From the NCBI RefSeq assembly GCF_011067135.1, contig NZ_JAAMOW010000006.1, positions 62,001 through 126,000 on the forward strand: a stretch of 64,000 nt of DNA, given 5' to 3'. Positions 47,243-56,288 of the stretch are shown here, in pieces. The translations under genes and the position numbers were made by a program. How positions within the stretch are numbered: the stretch's first letter is position 1; the number at the start of each line of letters is the position of its first letter. Below the pieces are notes generated by a model. It was given only the letters and a program-made list of their open reading frames with translations, searched no databases and was not told the DNA's origin. This DNA is from Solimonas terrae (lineage in GTDB: Bacteria; Pseudomonadota; Gammaproteobacteria; Nevskiales; Nevskiaceae).

Positions 47243-48836
47243 GCCGACATCGCTGCACAGCGCCGCGCCGTTCACCCTCGCACTCGACGCGGCGGCCTCG
47301 CGACTCGACGGCATCGAACGATTTCCGGCCGCCGAGCTTGGCAGCGCCGGCATCGTGCGGCTGAGCGTGGCGACGCCGACGCGTCGCACCCGCGGGCGTC
47401 GCCGCCGTTACCCGCTGCTGATCCTGCTGGACGGCGAAGCGATCTTCGGCTCGGCCGTCGAGATGTCGCGCCTGATGGCGCAAACCCGGGAGCTGCACGA
47501 ATGCATCGTCCTTGCGATCGACTGCGCCGCTGACGAACGCGAAACCGCTCGGCGCGTGCACGAGCTCCTGCGCTGGAGCGGTGAACGCTATCGCATCGCG
47601 GGAAACGACGTCGCGCTGTTCGGCGCCGGGCGTGCCGGCGGGCATGCGATCCACGCGCTGCACCACGTCGCCGGACTGGCGGCGGCGATCGCATCGGCGC
47701 CGGCGCATTGCGAATCCGCCGAGCAACAACCGGCGGCCGACGCGCAGACGCGGCGCCTGTTGTTGTACGCGCCCATCGGCTCGTCATGCCGTGCCTTGAT
47801 CGACGGCATGAACGCCGAGGTGGCAATCAGCCATGCGGCGCCCGGCTGGCCGGTGGCGGACCTGGTGCGCGGCCTGCGCACGCTGTGGAGCACCGGCGTG
47901 CAGGGCGGCAAAGGCTACGAGGTCTTCGGCCGGGCCTGGTTGCGCCCGGTGCTGCTCGCCGCGTCCGCGCCCCTGAGCCTCGCGCGGAAATGGCAGGGTC
48001 GGCCGCCGAGCGCCGGCAACCCGCACCGTATCCGCTCACGATCACTGGAGCGCGACTTCGAACTGCTCGCCGTACTGCCGGAGCCGCGCGCCGTCGGCCA
48101 CAGGCATGCGCTTCCGGCGGTGCTCGTGCTCGACGCCAATCTCGAATTCTCCACCGCCGCGGAAGCGGCGCACGCGCTGGCGGCCGCCGGCGTCAGCGAC
48201 GATGCCGTGGTCGTCGGCATCGGGGTGCCGCGCAGCGAAAGCACCGCCGAGTTCGCGTTTCGCCGCTTCGAGGAATTTTCGCCGCCGTTGGACGGCTATG
48301 ACTTCAGCGACGGCATGGGCCGCATCATGCGCGGGCTGTTCGCGCTGCGCGGGCAGGACGCACGCGAACGCCTGGGCAAGGCACCGCTGCTCTATCGCTT
48401 CCTCTGCGACGAGGTGCTGCCGCTGCTGCATCGGCACTATTGCATCGACCCGCAACGCATCAGCCTGCTCGGCCATTCCGCCGGCGGCGCGTTCAGCTGC
48501 TATGCGCTGCTGCAGCAGGACTCGCCATTCTCGGGGTATGCCGGCATCAGTCCGGGCATCGGCATGAGCGGTTTCTGGCTGCGCCGGCAGCTCGCCGCCG
48601 GCGCCGCGCCGGCGCCGAGCGCGCGCACGATTGTCCTGTCCATCGGCGAGGAAGAGGACGAGGGCGAGTCGCAGGGCTCGGGCATTTCGCAAACCGCGGA
48701 GTTCGCGCGGCAGCTGCGCGCGCGGGCGCGCGCCGAGATCAGCTATCACTGCTACGACGGCGAATCCCATGCCAGCACCTACCCTCGCGCCGTGACGCAG
48801 GCACTGCGCAAGCTGCTGGGAAGAGCGGGCGACTGA
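47229..48836 (+). CDS. Two-domain alpha/beta-hydrolase esterase (Fes/esterase D type), first domain inactive
   Basis: A 535-residue protein made of two esterase D-like (enterochelin-esterase-type) domains in tandem. The second domain has the nucleophile elbow LGHSAGGAF (Ser417) and a catalytic His near SHASTYP. The first domain has FGAGRAGGHA at the same place, with Arg135 replacing Ser, so it is probably inactive and may bind ligand. The start is TTG, overlapping the symporter gene by 14 bases. No signal peptide, so it acts in the cytoplasm. It is the last gene of the receptor operon and could remove acyl groups (acetyl or phenolic) from imported sugar; the true substrate is unknown. Confidence 0.8.
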   Translation: MRIPEPTSLHSAAPFTLALDAAASRLDGIERFPAAELGSAGIVRLSVATPTRRTRGRRRRYPLLILLDGEAIFGSAVEMSRLMAQTRELHECIVLAIDCAADERETARRVHELLRWSGERYRIAGNDVALFGAGRAGGHAIHALHHVAGLAAAIASAPAHCESAEQQPAADAQTRRLLLYAPIGSSCRALIDGMNAEVAISHAAPGWPVADLVRGLRTLWSTGVQGGKGYEVFGRAWLRPVLLAASAPLSLARKWQGRPPSAGNPHRIRSRSLERDFELLAVLPEPRAVGHRHALPAVLVLDANLEFSTAAEAAHALAAAGVSDDAVVVGIGVPRSESTAEFAFRRFEEFSPPLDGYDFSDGMGRIMRGLFALRGQDARERLGKAPLLYRFLCDEVLPLLHRHYCIDPQRISLLGHSAGGAFSCYALLQQDSPFSGYAGISPGIGMSGFWLRRQLAAGAAPAPSARTIVLSIGEEEDEGESQGSGISQTAEFARQLRARARAEISYHCYDGESHASTYPRAVTQALRKLLGRAGD

Positions 48837-48852
48837 AGGCCGGCCGACGCCC

Positions 48853-50409
48853 TCAGGGCTGCGGCGCGATCTTGACGAAGCTGTCGGCGCGATCGAAGAG
48901 ATCCGAACGGATCGAGAACAGGTCGAGCACGGTATCGAAAACATCGGGCTGGTGATATTCGACACGATCGACGATGTCGATCGGAACCGAGGCCTTGACG
49001 ATGAGCGGAATGTGCGCCTGCTCTTCCGGCAGCGACACGCCGGGCGGCATGCCATGGAACATCACGCCGTTCTCCATCAGCGACTCGCCGTGGTCCGACA
49101 GATACAGAAAGACGTATGGCGCGCCGGAGCGGTCGAGCGTGTGGATGATTTCGCCGACGACATGATCGACGTAGAGAATGGTGTTGTCGTAGGAGTTGTA
49201 GATCTGCGCCAGGCTGCACTTGTCCGCGATGTCGGCGTCATTGCAGGTCGGTTCGAAACGCTGGTATTCCGGCGGAATGCGGTCGCGGTAGACCGGTCCG
49301 TGACTGCCGCCGCCCAGATGCAGGACCACGAACGAGTATCCCGAGCGATACGTCTGCAGCCTGTTCGCCAGCATGGGGATGACGTCCTCGTCGTAGCAGT
49401 GCCCGCCATGTCCGCAGTGATCGACGGGCGTTTCGCCCACCGACGCACAGTTGTCGTACAGGGTGTAGTTGACGTAGCAGGCCGTCGGGATTCCGGCCTT
49501 CGAGACGATCTCGGGCAGCGTCACACGGTTCTTGCGCAATATCTCCGGCAAGGCGTAGAGCGTCGAGCCGATGCGCGCCACGCCGTTCAGAACATGCAGT
49601 CCGTTCACCTGCCGCAGCGTCGGCGTCGTGTCGTTCCGCTGATAGCCGTAGATGCCGAAATTCTTCTGTCGCGACGACTCGCCGATGGCGAGAACAACCA
49701 CGAGATTGCCCGGCGACGCGACGGTGGCCGAGAACGTCGGCGGCGCGCGATGAAAGCTCAGGTACGGCGCCAGCGCCTTGCCGGCGGCGCCGATCGCGCC
49801 TGACACCACGTTCACCGGAACCAGCGAATAGACGATGTACTTCCTGGAGACATTGCCGGCACGCTGGATGGGATTGCGGTTCAGGTAGAGGCAGGCGGTC
49901 GCCAGCGGCAGACTGATGCCGACGATCATCAGCGACGCGATCAGGTAGCGGCCGGAAGACGGAAAGCCGATGTCCGCGCGCAGCACGATCAACACCGGCA
50001 CGAACACCAGAAACACCGCATAGGGAATCATCTGCGGCGACAACAGCTGCCCGACCTCGGTGCGGTCCGTGTGCCACACGTTCTGGACCATCGAGCTGTC
50101 GATCGCGACGTTGTACTTGGCGATGAAGTAGGTCGCGACGGCACTGGCGACCGTCAGCACGATCGCCACCGGCTTGATCGTCCAGCGGTGCGCCAGCAGG
50201 GTGAAGAATGCCGTGAACAGGCACAGTCCGGCCAGCAGGTAGGCCGCCAGCGGCAGATAGTCCACACCGCTCCTCGCCGGGAACCACCTGGCGATCTTGT
50301 CGATGTTGATCGCGTTGCAGCCGACGTAAAGCGTCGCCGGATAGACGACGCAGAAGGCGGCATGCGAAATGTTGTACTTGCGGTAGAGGCGCGTGGCCAT
50401 GCTTGTCAT
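48853..50409 (-). CDS. Phosphoethanolamine transferase-like membrane enzyme (EptA family)
   Basis: A 518-residue protein with five N-terminal membrane helices (to about residue 200) and a periplasmic alkaline-phosphatase-fold domain. Family signatures are VLAIGESSRQKNFGIYGYQR, YNSYDNTILYVDHVV, LYLSDHGESL and FHGMP. The nucleophile, threonine in GETAR of EptA/MCR, is here serine (Ser245 in GESSR). Such enzymes decorate lipid A or other glycans with phosphoethanolamine, and the EptA branch gives polymyxin resistance. The AGGAA site favours the ATG at 50409. It lies 15 bases downstream of a PHP-domain gene and is cotranscribed; both are opposite to the esterase. Confidence 0.85.
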   Translation of the reverse strand: MTSMATRLYRKYNISHAAFCVVYPATLYVGCNAINIDKIARWFPARSGVDYLPLAAYLLAGLCLFTAFFTLLAHRWTIKPVAIVLTVASAVATYFIAKYNVAIDSSMVQNVWHTDRTEVGQLLSPQMIPYAVFLVFVPVLIVLRADIGFPSSGRYLIASLMIVGISLPLATACLYLNRNPIQRAGNVSRKYIVYSLVPVNVVSGAIGAAGKALAPYLSFHRAPPTFSATVASPGNLVVVLAIGESSRQKNFGIYGYQRNDTTPTLRQVNGLHVLNGVARIGSTLYALPEILRKNRVTLPEIVSKAGIPTACYVNYTLYDNCASVGETPVDHCGHGGHCYDEDVIPMLANRLQTYRSGYSFVVLHLGGGSHGPVYRDRIPPEYQRFEPTCNDADIADKCSLAQIYNSYDNTILYVDHVVGEIIHTLDRSGAPYVFLYLSDHGESLMENGVMFHGMPPGVSLPEEQAHIPLIVKASVPIDIVDRVEYHQPDVFDTVLDLFSIRSDLFDRADSFVKIAPQP

Positions 50410-50424
50410 CTGCGGTTCCTGCCG

Positions 50425-51843
50425 TCACTGCTGTGGCGCTGGCAATACGTCACCGGCAGACGATGGTTTCGCCGCCGGCCATGCATCCTTTTCCGCACCG
50501 CGGCGCCGGCGCCACCAGAGTCCGCGCAGCAGGGCCAGCCCCCAGACGTAGCTGGCCCAGGAGAATCGCTCCGCCGCGCTCAGCGACGCGTCCAGGTTCC
50601 AGAGCATCACCGGCACGGTGGCAATGGTCTGCCAGCCGCTCAGGCTTCCGGCCGGTGGACGCAAGGCCACCACGCTTGTCGCCTGCCTGCCGTCGCGGTG
50701 CAACTTGTCTTCGATGGCGCGCGCCAGTTCCGGCGGACGCATGCCCTGCCAGCCCGGCAAGCTCATCAGCGTCCACGCCGCTGCGGTCCGACCCCAGCCG
50801 TGATTGTCGGACGCCGCCACCAGCGCAATGTTCATCGTGTCCGCCCATGCCATCAGCGCGTCATGGTACTGCCGTGACTGGCCGAGACCCCGGGGACTGG
50901 CATCGCTGATTTCGATGGCCGTCAATCCGGGGATGTCCGGCGGCAGCCGGCTCCGAAGCTCCCGGACGGACTCCGGAACGGTGTAGATCAGGGTCGCGGC
51001 ACGATGATCGGCGGCGGCGATCGCGGCAAGCGCCGTGCGGTCCAGCTGGCCGCCGCGGAGCGCCGACGCGTAAGTCGACTGCGGCCCCAGCGCGATCACA
51101 CGCGTGTGTCCGATGCCTGCTTCCATCGCGCTGAGCAGGACCGTGCCGCCGGCGCCCGCAGGCGTTTGCCGATCGGCATCCTTGATGGCGTTCCAGCTTG
51201 CGTGGTCGGAGACATAGGCCGCATTGAACCCCGCTGCGGCATGCCATGCCCGGTTGTGTCCGAGGTCGAAGCCCGGCCGGCCGTCGTGCGAGGCGCTGGT
51301 ATGGCTATGGAAGTCGATCTTCAGAACGTCGGGCGCGTCGACCGCGAGCGCCAGCATCGGCCGTGGTGCCAGAGCGCCGGCGAAGTAGGCGAGCGCAACG
51401 GCCAGCGCGGTGATCGCCGCCGGGCGCCGGGCATGGCGCCAAACGGACATCCGGTGCTGCCGCCGGGCAGCGAACAGTGCCCGGAGCAGGATGCCGGCCA
51501 GAAGGGTCGCGCACAGCGCCAGATGCTGCGGCAGCGTCAGCAGCGACACGGTATCGAGCAGCCGGCAAACCGGGTCGAGAACCAGGTACGCGGTCGGCAG
51601 CACCAGATGAACGCCGGCGCCCACCACAGTCGATGCATCGAGACGTTCGAGCGGGACACGGGTGTGCAGGGCGCCGACGAGAAGCAGAGCGCTGACGGCA
51701 GTCGGGACGAGCAGCCCCTGAAGGAACGTCCCCTGCACCCGCAACCGCTGGTCCGGGACCTCATCGTCGGCACTGCGCGCCGCATTCGGCAGGACGATGT
51801 CAGGGCGTGCGGCGGACGAATCCGCCGAGCCGGGGCCGACCAT
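50425..51843 (-). CDS. Membrane-anchored PHP-domain phosphohydrolase
   Basis: About 472 residues: three or four predicted helices in the first 200, then a PHP domain with DFHSHTSASHDG, the metal-binding YVSDHASWN and SDNHGWGRT, and a C-terminal hydrophobic stretch near WASYVWGLALLRGLWWRRR. PHP enzymes hydrolyse phosphoesters with two or three metals. The catalytic domain follows the helices and probably faces the periplasm. The pairing with an EptA-like gene suggests a role in phosphate-decorated glycan or lipid turnover (inference). The start is uncertain: ATG at 51843 has no good ribosome site and the frame is open to 52014. Confidence 0.7.
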   Translation of the reverse strand: MVGPGSADSSAARPDIVLPNAARSADDEVPDQRLRVQGTFLQGLLVPTAVSALLLVGALHTRVPLERLDASTVVGAGVHLVLPTAYLVLDPVCRLLDTVSLLTLPQHLALCATLLAGILLRALFAARRQHRMSVWRHARRPAAITALAVALAYFAGALAPRPMLALAVDAPDVLKIDFHSHTSASHDGRPGFDLGHNRAWHAAAGFNAAYVSDHASWNAIKDADRQTPAGAGGTVLLSAMEAGIGHTRVIALGPQSTYASALRGGQLDRTALAAIAAADHRAATLIYTVPESVRELRSRLPPDIPGLTAIEISDASPRGLGQSRQYHDALMAWADTMNIALVAASDNHGWGRTAAAWTLMSLPGWQGMRPPELARAIEDKLHRDGRQATSVVALRPPAGSLSGWQTIATVPVMLWNLDASLSAAERFSWASYVWGLALLRGLWWRRRRGAEKDAWPAAKPSSAGDVLPAPQQ

Positions 51844-52318
51844 GAGCAGCGGCCGGTGCGCACCCCGTGCGAATCTTCGTATGGCCACGATCGGGGGAAT
51901 GAACAGTAGACGACGGCAGTCGATGGAAGGGCGCGTTCCGCCGTCGCCGGCGTGACACCCCTGCGCCGCGGCAGCAGCCGCGAGAACCGCAGGTCGACGC
52001 ACGGTAGCGGGCAATACTTAGGGAATACTTATGGCGGCGCCGAAACGCCGCAGTCGACTCCGCACGAGGATCACCGCCTGGGTGCGCCGGGCATTGCCGT
52101 CGACCGACGCGCTGCCCCACGGGCTGGCGGCGAAGGGGTTCGCCGGCGCGCAAGATGTTCTCGGCGCACGCGCGGTTGGCACGCGCGCCGGGAGCCACGC
52201 CGGTCCTCGACGGCCCGAGGCGGCCGACGACGTCGATCTTGCGGAACGGCAGCGATGGACGGTCGTTCGGCCATCGGCCGCCGTCGCGGCACTCGCGGGT
52301 CGACCGACAAGGCGTCGG
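51844..52318. other. Gene-free stretch between the PHP gene and TetR 2
   Basis: I see no supported gene. The part to 52014 could encode an N-terminal extension of the PHP protein in the same frame. The remainder (52015-52318) is GC-rich and has short open frames on both strands without recognisable features. The PHP/EptA promoter probably lies here. Confidence 0.4.
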
Positions 52319-52996
52319 CTAGGGATCGGCTCGTGAAGACCGCTGCGGCTTGAATGCGGCCGCCAGGAAGATGTCGGCGACATCGCGCTGCTTGGCGAAC
52401 GACTTGCCGGTCTGAAAACCGACGGTGGACATGCCATTGAGGTGCGCAATGATGTGCGAGGCGATCACTTCCGGCGTCGCGCGCAGGCGGTCACCCTTGT
52501 CGAGTGCCGAGCTGCGCACGATGTCGGCGAAATCCGCGAGCACCTCGTTCGCCCGCTGTTTCAGACGCTCGAAGATGTCCGGCCGGCTCAGGGCGATGGT
52601 CTGCACGACGAAGAACAGGCCTTCCGGCGCCAGCGTGCTGGCCCTGGGCGGCGTCGGCGCCGAAACCGCGGTCGCGGCCAGCTGCTCCAGCTTTTCGCGC
52701 AGCGTCGCCTGCGGACGCAGCGGACTGCGCAAGGCCATGCTCAGATCATCGATGAACTTGCACCAGAGCGCGAAGTAGAGATTCTGCTTGTCGCCGAACA
52801 GCGAGTAGACCGGCATGCGCGAAACCCCGGCATACGCGGCGACGTCGTCGATCGTCGTCGCCTCGTAACCCTTCTCGCAGTAAACCGCCCAGGCGGCTTC
52901 GAGCAGCTGCCGCGTTCGCGCCTCCCGCTGTTCCGCACGGTTCAGACGCGGCCGTTCCCGCTTCCTCGCATTTGCCTTGAATGTAGGCTGATTCAT
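52319..52996 (-). CDS. TetR-family regulator 2
   Basis: A 225-residue TetR repressor, paralogue of the regulator at 39964. The DNA-binding segments align almost residue for residue: LNRAEQREARTRQLLEAAW and YCEKGYEATTIDDVA, with the recognition helix GVSRMPVYSLFGDKQNLYF against GISRMPINSLFGDKQNLYY. C-terminal segments such as RATPEVIASHIIAHLNGMSTV also match, so both may sense related ligands. Its ATG lies at the edge of a 15-bp palindrome that matches the shared operator, which predicts tight autoregulation. Divergent from nothing; the next gene upstream, GH106, runs in the same direction with a 175-base gap. Confidence 0.9.
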   Translation of the reverse strand: MNQPTFKANARKRERPRLNRAEQREARTRQLLEAAWAVYCEKGYEATTIDDVAAYAGVSRMPVYSLFGDKQNLYFALWCKFIDDLSMALRSPLRPQATLREKLEQLAATAVSAPTPPRASTLAPEGLFFVVQTIALSRPDIFERLKQRANEVLADFADIVRSSALDKGDRLRATPEVIASHIIAHLNGMSTVGFQTGKSFAKQRDVADIFLAAAFKPQRSSRADP

Positions 52997-53008
52997 ACAA
53001 ATTGTATG
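52994..53008. promoter_or_regulatory. TetR-type operator candidate over the TetR 2 start codon (CATACAA-A-TTGTATG)
   Basis: A perfect 15-bp palindrome containing ATACA-AAT-TGTAT. The TetR 2 start codon is its outer three bases on the minus strand. TACAAT within it could be the -10 box of a leaderless transcript. Confidence 0.6.
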
Positions 53009-53171
53009 CGTCCAATGATGCTACATAACCAATTGATCCCGCCAGGCCCGCGAAATCGTAACGTCGCGGAAAATCCTGTCCGCAGGCTGAGCCTCTTGGA
53101 GTCGCTCAGGCCATATGGCGCGCGGCGCACGACTACGGGCTGCCAGGAATCCAGCGCGGTTCCCCGGAGAT

Positions 53172-56100
53172 TCAATCCCGTTGCAACTGCCTAAATTCGA
53201 ACACAGAGACAGGTCCTCCAATGCCGACTGGAATCGTAGAATCGGCACGGCCCTTCCACTGTGCCAGACGCTTGTCCCCGTCGAGCGCACGGCCGATTAA
53301 ATTGTTGCGGGGCATCGCTTGATACAAAATTTCGATCTGGTTGCTGCCCTCACGCACGAGCGCAGTGATATCGACGTCGCCGGGCGGAATGCTCGCCGAC
53401 CCAGCCGGCTTGCCATTCACGTTTACACTGGCAACACCGGGCACCAGCCCCACATCCAGGTGATACTCGAAACCTGCATCGATGTGGTCCAGGTTGATCG
53501 TCGCCCTGTAGATCGCAACTGATCCGAAATAGCGAAGTGCAGGGTCTGCTCGCCAATCGAAGAGCGGTCCGACCCTCTTGATCTCCCCCGCTTCGAGACT
53601 CCACCGGTCGATGGTCGAGACCTTTACTTGCGCTGCGCCGGCAATCATCGACGACGCTGCAGGTGGGCCGAGCGAGTCAGGCATTGGCTCGCCGACGATC
53701 AGAAAGCGCGATTCATACGGCCGAAGTTCGAGCGTGATTCGCCGTCCTTCCGATGGCGGGACTGGCGATGCAGTTCCCGTCAAGGCATCAAACCACCACA
53801 TGCTTTCGTGACTCGGGACTTCCAAGGCGACCTGATTTGTTGCTTCGCGGAGATTCGAGAAGAATTCAATGCTGCTACCTGAGTCGAGGATCCGCTCGAT
53901 GCGCCGAATGTCGCTTCCATGGGAAAACCGGACTCGGCTGGATTGCGCAGCCACGATGTCGTCCACCAATTCGGCAACGTTTGTCTCTTCTTTACGCCGC
54001 CTCAGCAACCTGGATACCGAATCGCGCACCCGAACATCGCCGATCTTTGCGTCGAGATAACCCGGCTGATGATCCGGAATTTTTCCGAAAAAATGCACTG
54101 GAATTCCTTCAGCGGCGAGGCGCTCGGCCGCCGCGATATCGTCCGGCCTCGCGGCATCAGTCTCTGCAAATAGAATCGATCCGTATTCCGATCCCCCGCG
54201 AGTGCGGCCATTCGGCAAGAGCTGATTCCGAAGTCCGTCCGGATTCACCCATTGCCACGTAACGCCCCGACGATCCAGCTCCGCGATGATGGGTTTCAAT
54301 TTTCCCAACCATTGCTTCAGCGGATCACTATCGGGGGCGACATGAATCAGCGACCTGAATCCGGCACTCGGGTCGGTCAGGGGAAAGTGCCCTTCCTGCA
54401 AAGGCTCTGACGGCACCTCGGAAAACACCGGTGTCGTGACGCCAAACGCAGGGTAATAGATGAGAACATCGGCCTGTAGCTTGCCCTGCCTCAGCAGGTT
54501 CTGCGCGCGGGCCACATACAAATTGATGCCCTTCATGTCCGCCCAGAGCGGAACGCGCGGGGAGTAGTTTTCGGAAAAAGTAAGATCGCCCGCACCAGCA
54601 AACGGTTGCCAACCTTGTGGTCCCAGACGATCCAGGTGACCCGCTGGCCGCCAGTTGTAGGGAAATCCGTGATACACAAGTTGGTTGATGCCATCGAGGA
54701 AGAGCAGGTCCGCCGAAGCCTTCATCTTGGCTGCGTTGGTGGTGTATTCGGCTCCTGGAAAGCCCATGCTCTCGGCGCTGACGATATCCTTGCCGTACAA
54801 CAGCGCGGCCGACGTTGCGGTCTTTAGAAACGTCGAATCTCCACGGCTTTCCAACTGCTCCGTTTCCGGAATGTCCGCGATGCCTTCGGCTTTGATGACA
54901 TCCAGATCGAATCCATAAGGCTGTGCTCTGGATTGCAGACCGTGCGAGTGCGCCCAGTTGGTCGTTGTCTCGAAGAAGCGCTCGATCATCAAATCCGACA
55001 GCGTCTGTTGATAGTCGTGCCGGATTCGACTGTCTGCTGCAGTGAGGTGGAATATTGGGCGATCCGCCAATCGTTTCCCGATATAGGTGTTGTCTGCAGC
55101 ATCCAGAAAGATCGCTGGAAGCAGCGGTCGCAAATCATATCCCCGCCGTTTCTGGAACTCGTCCAGAATGTCCGCAGCGCCCAGCCTGTCGGCCGTGAAT
55201 TCAAGGCTGTCGTTGAAAATGGCGCGAAACGGACCGCCATAGTACTCACTGAACCTGGTCCGATCACCGAAGACGTAGTTGTATTCGGCTCGCACTCGCG
55301 CCGAATCGACTGGATTGACCGCGTACGCAGGCGACGGGAATGCAGCGCCGACCGGACGTTGACCCGAAGGCATCAACCAAAACGTGAGCAGCACCCAATT
55401 ACCGGCAGGGGCATCCCAGGAAAACCTTCCATTGCGAACGCTCGCATCGACAACGCGGATGCTTGCCGTATTCAGCCTGAGCGGACCATCGATAGACAAT
55501 TGCGCACTGCTTCCACCGACGGGCACGGCGACAAGAGCGCTGAGAAACGTCGCGGGGCTCGCGTCAAACTCCGCAAAATTCGACTTGGCAAGCGAGCTCA
55601 ACAAACCGCTGGCGAGCGCATTGATGCGCGGGCAGGGTCGAGGAAGATCAATATCGATATGCCTTCCGCCACTGAATGTTGCCTGGCCCCAAACAACATT
55701 CTGAAGGCCGTCTGCGGCAGATACGGCAGGGCTACCGCCCGGCCACCCGCTGTAGTGGGTCAGGTCGATCTGCAGGCCGAGGTCCTTTGCAGTGGTCAGT
55801 GTGCTGCGAACGGCTGCAAGGTAGGTTGGCGAGTCAACCTTGTACACTCTGGCATGCAGGGCAGCATCATCGCCTATTACATCGCTGGTCCCGGCAGCGA
55901 ATGGCTGAATTTCAGCACCGCCAAATCCGGCATCATGAAGTTGCTGCAATTCCCGATTCAATTCGGCCGATTGCACATCGGCGCCAGGCCACCACCAGCG
56001 AATCCACGGCATTGATGTTCGTGGCGGATTCGCGATCTGATTCCAGGAGAATTGGGAGGCAATGGCAGCCGGTTTGATCACCGGATCAGGTTCGGCGGCA

Positions 56101-56288
56101 TACGACAGCAGAGCACGTTGCGGCTTGTAACCGGTAGGCTCCAGAGTTGTTTGAATCCGGGTCCAGAGGAAGGTCGCTCCGACCGCGATTGCCAGTACAA
56201 GTAACAGCGCGACGACCAGCGCTATCCGTAGCAGCGTGCGCGACAATCTCCTCGCAACCTTTGCGCCTGATCCTGCGCGAGCATTCAT
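53172..56288 (-). CDS. GH106-type glycoside hydrolase (alpha-L-rhamnosidase family), membrane-anchored
   Basis: A 1038-residue protein with an N-terminal membrane helix (about residues 18-45) and a large GH106-like region starting at TSMPWIRWWWPGADV (about residue 90), with HDAGFGGAEIQPF, LTHYSGWPGG and the conserved SAESMGFPGAEYTTN. A C-terminal beta-sandwich domain includes RATINLDHI and VNVNGKPAGS. GH106 enzymes remove alpha-L-rhamnose from plant or bacterial polysaccharides. The GGAG site decides for the ATG at 56288 over the longer frame. Base composition is clearly less GC-rich than the neighbours and codon use is more relaxed, suggesting transfer from another genome. No operator of the TetR pair was seen before it. 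Confidence 0.82.
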   Translation of the reverse strand: MNARAGSGAKVARRLSRTLLRIALVVALLLVLAIAVGATFLWTRIQTTLEPTGYKPQRALLSYAAEPDPVIKPAAIASQFSWNQIANPPRTSMPWIRWWWPGADVQSAELNRELQQLHDAGFGGAEIQPFAAGTSDVIGDDAALHARVYKVDSPTYLAAVRSTLTTAKDLGLQIDLTHYSGWPGGSPAVSAADGLQNVVWGQATFSGGRHIDIDLPRPCPRINALASGLLSSLAKSNFAEFDASPATFLSALVAVPVGGSSAQLSIDGPLRLNTASIRVVDASVRNGRFSWDAPAGNWVLLTFWLMPSGQRPVGAAFPSPAYAVNPVDSARVRAEYNYVFGDRTRFSEYYGGPFRAIFNDSLEFTADRLGAADILDEFQKRRGYDLRPLLPAIFLDAADNTYIGKRLADRPIFHLTAADSRIRHDYQQTLSDLMIERFFETTTNWAHSHGLQSRAQPYGFDLDVIKAEGIADIPETEQLESRGDSTFLKTATSAALLYGKDIVSAESMGFPGAEYTTNAAKMKASADLLFLDGINQLVYHGFPYNWRPAGHLDRLGPQGWQPFAGAGDLTFSENYSPRVPLWADMKGINLYVARAQNLLRQGKLQADVLIYYPAFGVTTPVFSEVPSEPLQEGHFPLTDPSAGFRSLIHVAPDSDPLKQWLGKLKPIIAELDRRGVTWQWVNPDGLRNQLLPNGRTRGGSEYGSILFAETDAARPDDIAAAERLAAEGIPVHFFGKIPDHQPGYLDAKIGDVRVRDSVSRLLRRRKEETNVAELVDDIVAAQSSRVRFSHGSDIRRIERILDSGSSIEFFSNLREATNQVALEVPSHESMWWFDALTGTASPVPPSEGRRITLELRPYESRFLIVGEPMPDSLGPPAASSMIAGAAQVKVSTIDRWSLEAGEIKRVGPLFDWRADPALRYFGSVAIYRATINLDHIDAGFEYHLDVGLVPGVASVNVNGKPAGSASIPPGDVDITALVREGSNQIEILYQAMPRNNLIGRALDGDKRLAQWKGRADSTIPVGIGGPVSVFEFRQLQRD

